NCBI RefSeq assembly: GCF_000348905.1 | Contig: NZ_AOFT01000001.1 | Location: forward strand, 1 to 64,000 | DNA from: Bhargavaea cecembensis DSE10 | Lineage (GTDB): Bacteria > Bacillota > Bacilli > Bacillales_A > Planococcaceae | Direction: 5' to 3' | Length of the DNA stretch: 64,000 bases | In this document: in pieces, positions 60,428-64,000 of the stretch | Numbering within the stretch: the first letter of the stretch is position 1 | Layout of the letters: every line of letters begins with the position of its first letter | Made by a program: the position numbers and the translations under genes | Notes under the pieces: generated by a model | The model's database searches: none | What the model was told of the DNA's origin: nothing | Seen by the model: only the letters and a program-made list of their open reading frames with translations

Positions 60428-60847
60428 ATGGACAACATGATTGCAACCGACTTGGACCGCGTCCGCGCGGATTTTGAAACGAGCGAATTTTTCCGGCATC
60501 TCGGCCTTCGGATCACCAGGCTGGATGAAGAGGATGTCGAACTGTACCTTCCATATAAAAAGGAGCTGGATAATGTCCAGAGCACGGTGCATGGAGGCGT
60601 TTATATGAGCGTTCTCGATACGATGATGGGTCTGAAAATCCGCCAGATGGGCTTTGAAGCTCCTGTGACGATCCAGATGCAGACCCAGTTCCTCAAGCCG
60701 CTCATCGGGGAATCCATGACCGCGCGCGCGGCACTGATCAACCAAAACCGGAGTACCGTCCTGATGGAAGGAAAACTGTATAACCAGGCAGGGGAGATGA
60801 TCGGCTATGCCACTGCCACATTCAAAGTATCCACGACAAGGAAGTGA
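60428..60847 (+). CDS. PaaI-type hotdog-fold thioesterase
   Basis: This 139-residue protein has the hotdog thioesterase pattern of the PaaI/DUF4442-like group: FFRHLGLRITRLDEEDVELYLPYKKEL, the catalytic-loop VQSTVHGGVYMSVLDTMMGL and IQMQTQFLKPLIGESMTARAAL. It should hydrolyse an acyl-CoA thioester in the cytoplasm; the acyl group is unknown. The ATG at 60428 has AAAGGGG seven bases upstream; the ATG two codons earlier is too close to that site. It runs up to the pyroglutamyl-peptidase gene with a five-base gap. Confidence 0.85.
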   Translation: MDNMIATDLDRVRADFETSEFFRHLGLRITRLDEEDVELYLPYKKELDNVQSTVHGGVYMSVLDTMMGLKIRQMGFEAPVTIQMQTQFLKPLIGESMTARAALINQNRSTVLMEGKLYNQAGEMIGYATATFKVSTTRK

Positions 60848-60852
60848 TGTAT

Positions 60853-61473
60853 ATGAAAACGATTCTGCTCACGGGCTTTGAACCGTTTCTCGACTATCCT
60901 GTGAATCCGACGATGCGGATTGCGGAAGAGCTGGACGGGACCACAGTCGGAGACTATCAGATTTGCACCCGCATCCTGCCGGTCGACTTTGCCAAGGCGT
61001 CCGCCAGGCTGATCGGGGTCATCCGCGAAGTGGAACCGGACGTCACGGTTTCCCTCGGGCTGGCTGCCGGCCGGTACAAAATCACTCCTGAACGGATTGC
61101 AGTGAACGTGAAGGACGGGGCGGCAGACAATGAGGGGCACAGTCCGGTGGACGAGCCGATTGAAGAAGAGGCGGCAGACGCCTACTTCTCGACGCTTCCT
61201 GTCCGCGGCATGGCCGATGCACTGCTTGAAGCCGGTCTCCCGGCTGAAATCTCCAACACAGCCGGCACGTATTTGTGCAACAACGTCATGTACGCCGGGC
61301 TTCACTACGCCAAAACGGAGAAACCGAAAATGAAGTCCGGCTTTATTCATATTCCTGCATCGCACGAACTGGCCATCCGTCACGGGAAAATCCCGAGCTG
61401 GAGCCACGGGGACCTGTTGCGGGGAGTCAGGATCTGCCTGGAGGTTATTGCAGGGGTATCAAAGGTTGAATGA
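60853..61473 (+). CDS. pcp: Pyroglutamyl-peptidase I
   Basis: This 206-residue cysteine peptidase removes N-terminal pyroglutamate from peptides. The Glu80-Cys142-His166 triad is visible in KITPERIAVN, NTAGTYLCNNVMYAGLHYA and KSGFIHIPASHE, and the N-terminal ILLTGFEPFLDYPVNPT is typical. I chose ATG 60853 because AAGGAAG is eight bases upstream; GTG 60844 and ATG 60847 are alternatives. It forms a unit with the thioesterase gene. Its stop codon overlaps the ATG of a short DinB-like fragment. Confidence 0.93.
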   Translation: MKTILLTGFEPFLDYPVNPTMRIAEELDGTTVGDYQICTRILPVDFAKASARLIGVIREVEPDVTVSLGLAAGRYKITPERIAVNVKDGAADNEGHSPVDEPIEEEAADAYFSTLPVRGMADALLEAGLPAEISNTAGTYLCNNVMYAGLHYAKTEKPKMKSGFIHIPASHELAIRHGKIPSWSHGDLLRGVRICLEVIAGVSKVE

Positions 61474-61619
61474 GGCTTGCAGCCGTATCTTTCATCATCT
61501 TGAATACCCGTTTTGGCTGGCTCATACAAATTGTTACCCACATGGCGCACCACCGCGGACAGCTTCATTCGATGCTTGTGCGGATGGGAAAAGACCCCGG
61601 TATCCAATTGTTTGAATAG
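61470..61619 (+). pseudogene. C-terminal fragment of a DinB-family protein
   Basis: A 49-codon frame opens with an ATG that overlaps the pcp stop (ATGA) and ends at TAG 61617. Its second half, IVTHMAHHRGQLHSMLVRMG, contains the metal-binding HxxxHRGQ motif found near the C-terminus of DinB/YfiT-fold proteins. The N-terminal hundred or so residues of such a protein are absent, so this is most simply a deletion remnant. Translational coupling to pcp means a short peptide could still be made. Confidence 0.6.
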
Positions 61620-61623
61620 CAAG

Positions 61624-61662
61624 AAGCGGCGTTCCCCGATCAGTGGGGAATGCCGCTTTTTT
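61624..61662 (+). terminator. Terminator after pcp and the DinB fragment
   Basis: AAGCGGCGTTCCCC and GGGGAATGCCGCTT pair (one G-T) with a seven-base loop, followed by six T's in total. It also faces the convergent DUF3243 gene. Confidence 0.9.
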
Positions 61663-61714
61663 CAACCATTCACTTTGCTTCCGGGAGCAGTCTGTGCAGC
61701 GGAGATCACGATCG

Positions 61715-62020
61715 TTATTGCTGAACCAAGCGGACGAGAAGATGGGCGAGTGTGTGCTGCTGTTCTTTGTCGGCGACTTTCCACAGCTGCTGGAGCAGAT
61801 GCTCCTCGCGGTTCCGGGGTTCTTCATGTTTCATGAGGTAATTGGCGACCATTTCGGCACCTTTTGCAAGCTGTTCTTCGCTCATTCCCATCTTTTCGCC
61901 TTTATCCACCTTGTGCGAGAGGAATTGCTTGAAGCGGTTAAAGTTCTCGAGAATCTGGTCTTTTTCCTCGTTATCGTAATCCTGCATCTGGTTTTCAATC
62001 TGATTCTTGAATTGGTCCAT
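61715..62020 (-). CDS. DUF3243 family protein (YmfJ-like)
   Basis: This 101-residue, helix-rich charged protein matches the DUF3243 family of Bacillales (YmfJ in Bacillus subtilis): NRFKQFLSHKVDKGEKMGMSEEQLAKGAEMVANYLMKHEEPRNREEHLLQQLWKVA. The function is unknown; no signal peptide or membrane segment is present. The ATG follows GAAAGGAGCCCCTTC. It is monocistronic. In Bacillus subtilis the family member lies near pgsA/ymf genes, which is not the case here. Confidence 0.8.
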   Translation of the reverse strand: MDQFKNQIENQMQDYDNEEKDQILENFNRFKQFLSHKVDKGEKMGMSEEQLAKGAEMVANYLMKHEEPRNREEHLLQQLWKVADKEQQHTLAHLLVRLVQQ

Positions 62021-62245
62021 GAAGGGGCTCCTTTCAGATTTCAGTCTTCTAATCAGTATTTCCCGGTCCTGACCAACTCAAACTCTCGTATGATGCAGAA
62101 TGAGAGTTATAGTGTTCTGACGTCCCGGAATGCTGTCCCGTGCCTTTTTTCCGTGTCTGAAAGTCATGAAAGTCTGTTCCCGACAATGGAATTACAAAAT
62201 CTGTTATGACTAAACTACCATTTTTAACAGAATGATAAAAACCTT

Positions 62246-62274
62246 TTGAATATTTATTCCTCCTATTCTACAAT
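62246..62274 (+). promoter_or_regulatory. Sigma-A-type promoter of the DUF485/symporter operon
   Basis: TTGAAT (62246-62251) and TACAAT (62269-62274) are separated by 17 bases, 41 bases before the DUF485 start. The preceding 200 bases, back to the DUF3243 gene, are AT-rich and contain a small AACTCTC/GAGAGTT inverted repeat but no gene. Confidence 0.75.
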
Positions 62275-62315
62275 GAACCTATTATTCCGATGGATAGAGA
62301 AGGAGGGAATCAATC

Positions 62316-62693
62316 ATGAAGGTTGGAAGCGTTTACACCGAGGGGCAGGCTGTTCCGAAGGAGGAGCGGCAGAAAGCGCCGGACCGAAAGGCGGATGTTG
62401 ACTTTGTACGGGTCGCAGAAAGCAGCAGGTTCAGGACGCTGCTGGAGAAGAAAAAGAAGTTCGTCTTGCCATTGACGATTTTCTTTATGGTGTTCTACTT
62501 TGCCTTGCCGATCCTGACATCGTATACAAATGTACTGGAGAGGCCTGCGATTGGTGACATATCCTGGGCCTGGATCTATGCGGTCGCCCAGTTCATCATG
62601 ACGTGGGTTCTTTGCACGGTGTACGTCAGGAAGTTCCATAAATTCGACAAGGACGCGGATGAAATTATCGAGACAGAGATCAAGGGGGGATAA
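62316..62693 (+). CDS. DUF485 family small membrane protein
   Basis: This 125-residue protein has a hydrophilic N-terminus and two membrane segments ([19 protein letters not shown] and [19 protein letters not shown]), the DUF485 pattern. Such proteins (YjcH in Escherichia coli) are encoded directly before ActP-type acetate permeases, as here, and are thought to assist the symporter. The N-terminal tail of about 45 residues is longer than in YjcH. The ATG follows GAGAAGGAGGGAATCAATC. Confidence 0.85.
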   Translation: MKVGSVYTEGQAVPKEERQKAPDRKADVDFVRVAESSRFRTLLEKKKKFVLPLTIFFMVFYFALPILTSYTNVLERPAIGDISWAWIYAVAQFIMTWVLCTVYVRKFHKFDKDADEIIETEIKGG

Positions 62694-62695
62694 GC

Positions 62696-64000
62696 TTGAG
62701 CACAACAGTCATAGTCCTGTTTTTATCTATTGTACTTCTTACATTGTTCATCACGTGGTGGGCAGCCAAGCGCACGACCACCGCGGGCGAGTTCTACACG
62801 GCCGGCGGGGGACTCACCGGCTGGCAAAACGGCCTTGCCATAGCGGGTGACTACTTGTCCGCCGCTTCATTCCTCGGGATTGCCGGGATGATCGCACTTT
62901 TCGGTTTTGACGGATTCTTTTATTCCATCGGCTTCCTGATCGCGTATCTTGTCGTGATGTTCCTGGTGGCGGAACCGCTCCGGAACCTCGGGAAGTATAC
63001 GCTGGCTGATATGATCAATTCCCGCTTCGACGCGAAAAAGGTTCGTGCGGCTGCGGCTTTCAGCACGATCACCATCGTCATTTTCTATATGATTGCACAG
63101 CTTGTCGGCGCAGGTGCGCTGATTCAGCTTCTGTTCGGAATTCCTTACTGGATCGCCGTACTCATTGTCGGTGTCATGATGACCATCTATGTCCTGTTCG
63201 GCGGCATGACGGCAACAAGCTGGGTACAGATCGTCAAGGCGGTCCTGCTCATGCTCGGTACCGTCGTAATCGCGGTGCTCGTCTTTGCCCGCTTTGACTT
63301 CAGCATCATGACGATGTTCAGCGAGGTCAAGACGGCCACCGCACACGGTGAAGCGTTCCTGCAGCCGGGCCTGAAGTATACGGTACCGCTTGATACGATT
63401 TCACTCATGCTGGCACTGGTCCTCGGGACAGCAGGCCTGCCGCATATCCTGATGCGCTTCTTCACGGTCAAGGATGCCAAAACGGCGCGCAGCTCCGTTG
63501 TCACCGCGACTTGGATCGTCGGGATCTTCTATATCCTGACCATCTTCCTCGGCTTTGGTGCGGCAGCGTTTGTCGGCCATGAGGCCATCGTGGCGGCAAA
63601 CTCTGCCGGAAACATGGCCGCACCGCTTCTAGCGGAAGCGCTCGGCGGGGACCTGCTGATGTCATTCGTCTCGGCCGTGGCATTCGCAACGATCCTTGCA
63701 GTAGTGGCCGGCCTTGTCCTGACGGGTGCCTCGGCATTCGCGCATGACATCTATGGCCAGATCATCAAAAAGGGACAAGCCACCCAGCAGCAGGAGATGA
63801 AGGCTGCCCGCCAGGCATCCCTCTGGGTATCGGTCTTCTCGATTCTCCTGGCGCTTGGCGCACAGTCACTGAATGTGGCCTTCCTCGTGTCGCTGGCTTT
63901 CTGCGTGGCGGCCAGCGCGAACCTTCCGGTCATCCTGTACACGATCTACTGGAAGCGGTTCAACACAACGGGTGCCCTCACGGCGATGCTGTTCGGCCTT
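62696..64000 (+). CDS. actP: Sodium/solute symporter, ActP (acetate/monocarboxylate) type, cut by window end
   Basis: An uninterrupted frame of 435 codons runs from a TTG at 62696 to the window end without a stop. It encodes an SSS-family symporter: [92 protein letters not shown] and [22 protein letters not shown] are typical of ActP/MctC carriers of acetate, propionate or pyruvate. AAGGGGGA lies just before the TTG, two bases after the DUF485 stop. The C-terminus (about 80-100 residues) lies outside the window. Confidence 0.88.
   Translation, partial: MSTTVIVLFLSIVLLTLFITWWAAKRTTTAGEFYTAGGGLTGWQNGLAIAGDYLSAASFLGIAGMIALFGFDGFFYSIGFLIAYLVVMFLVAEPLRNLGKYTLADMINSRFDAKKVRAAAAFSTITIVIFYMIAQLVGAGALIQLLFGIPYWIAVLIVGVMMTIYVLFGGMTATSWVQIVKAVLLMLGTVVIAVLVFARFDFSIMTMFSEVKTATAHGEAFLQPGLKYTVPLDTISLMLALVLGTAGLPHILMRFFTVKDAKTARSSVVTATWIVGIFYILTIFLGFGAAAFVGHEAIVAANSAGNMAAPLLAEALGGDLLMSFVSAVAFATILAVVAGLVLTGASAFAHDIYGQIIKKGQATQQQEMKAARQASLWVSVFSILLALGAQSLNVAFLVSLAFCVAASANLPVILYTIYWKRFNTTGALTAMLFGL

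Overview
The window is chromosomal DNA of a Gram-positive Bacillota bacterium, most likely a moderately high-GC member of the Bacillaceae/Planococcaceae. I infer this from strong AGGAGG-type ribosome sites with frequent GTG/TTG starts, lipobox-bearing substrate-binding proteins, and gene sets known from Bacillus: a YwrD-type glutamyltransferase beside chromate transporters, yrrT-mccA-mccB, short HisG with HisZ, PHP-type HisJ, and ureABCEFGD. A genus such as Bhargavaea would fit, but that is from memory and not tested. I saw no rRNA, tRNA, CRISPR array, phage or insertion sequence.

Layout. 1-10.6 kb: DUF1646 transporter, paired half-size chromate transporters with a cytosolic YwrD-type gamma-glutamyltransferase, a SpoIIAA-like protein, ribokinase, an acetyltransferase, a patatin-like lipase, a YfcC-family carrier and a secreted gamma-glutamyltranspeptidase. 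10.8-16.2 kb: a lipoprotein glycerophosphodiester phosphodiesterase divergent from a complete ugpCAEB-type importer. 16.3-19.5 kb: a very large MalT-like/BTAD regulator. 19.5-20.2 kb: a repeat-rich intergenic region. 20.2-29.1 kb: a nine-gene run that joins a five-component Liv-type ABC importer to a KASIII-like enzyme with altered active site, an alpha/beta hydrolase, a FabG-like dehydrogenase and an acyl-CoA ligase. A cre-like site lies before its first gene. This looks like a catabolic system for an unknown carboxylate or ester.

29.1-35.6 kb: a six-gene operon (PHP phosphoesterase, TIM-barrel isomerase-like, SurE nucleotidase, then an FbpABC/AfuABC-type importer) preceded by four hexamers spaced like a PhoP box. 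I read it as a phosphate-starvation system that imports and dephosphorylates an organophosphate. 35.7-37.2 kb: a stand-alone acyl-CoA ligase. 37.3-43.4 kb: an AT-rich leader, the urease operon ureABCEFGD and a tandem-repeat His-rich protein. 43.5-48.4 kb (minus strand): a nickel/peptide-type ABC importer with fused ATPases, probably supplying nickel to urease.

48.6-56.7 kb: all histidine-pathway genes, hisZGDBHAF-hisIE on the minus strand, hisJ divergent and hisC nearby. A perfect 18-bp palindrome lies in the hisZ/hisJ divergent region and a degenerate copy lies before hisC. 56.8-64 kb: a small lipoprotein, the reverse-transsulfuration operon yrrT-mccA-mccB, a hotdog thioesterase, pyroglutamyl-peptidase followed by a DinB fragment, a DUF3243 protein, and a DUF485 plus sodium/acetate-type symporter pair cut by the window end.

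A cross-cutting feature is a set of four intergenic arrays (about 4.57, 19.69, 29.12 and 50.04 kb) whose units differ in sequence but all repeat every 21 bp. A second family, at 19.82-20.11 kb, carries small hairpins whose arms change in a compensatory way.
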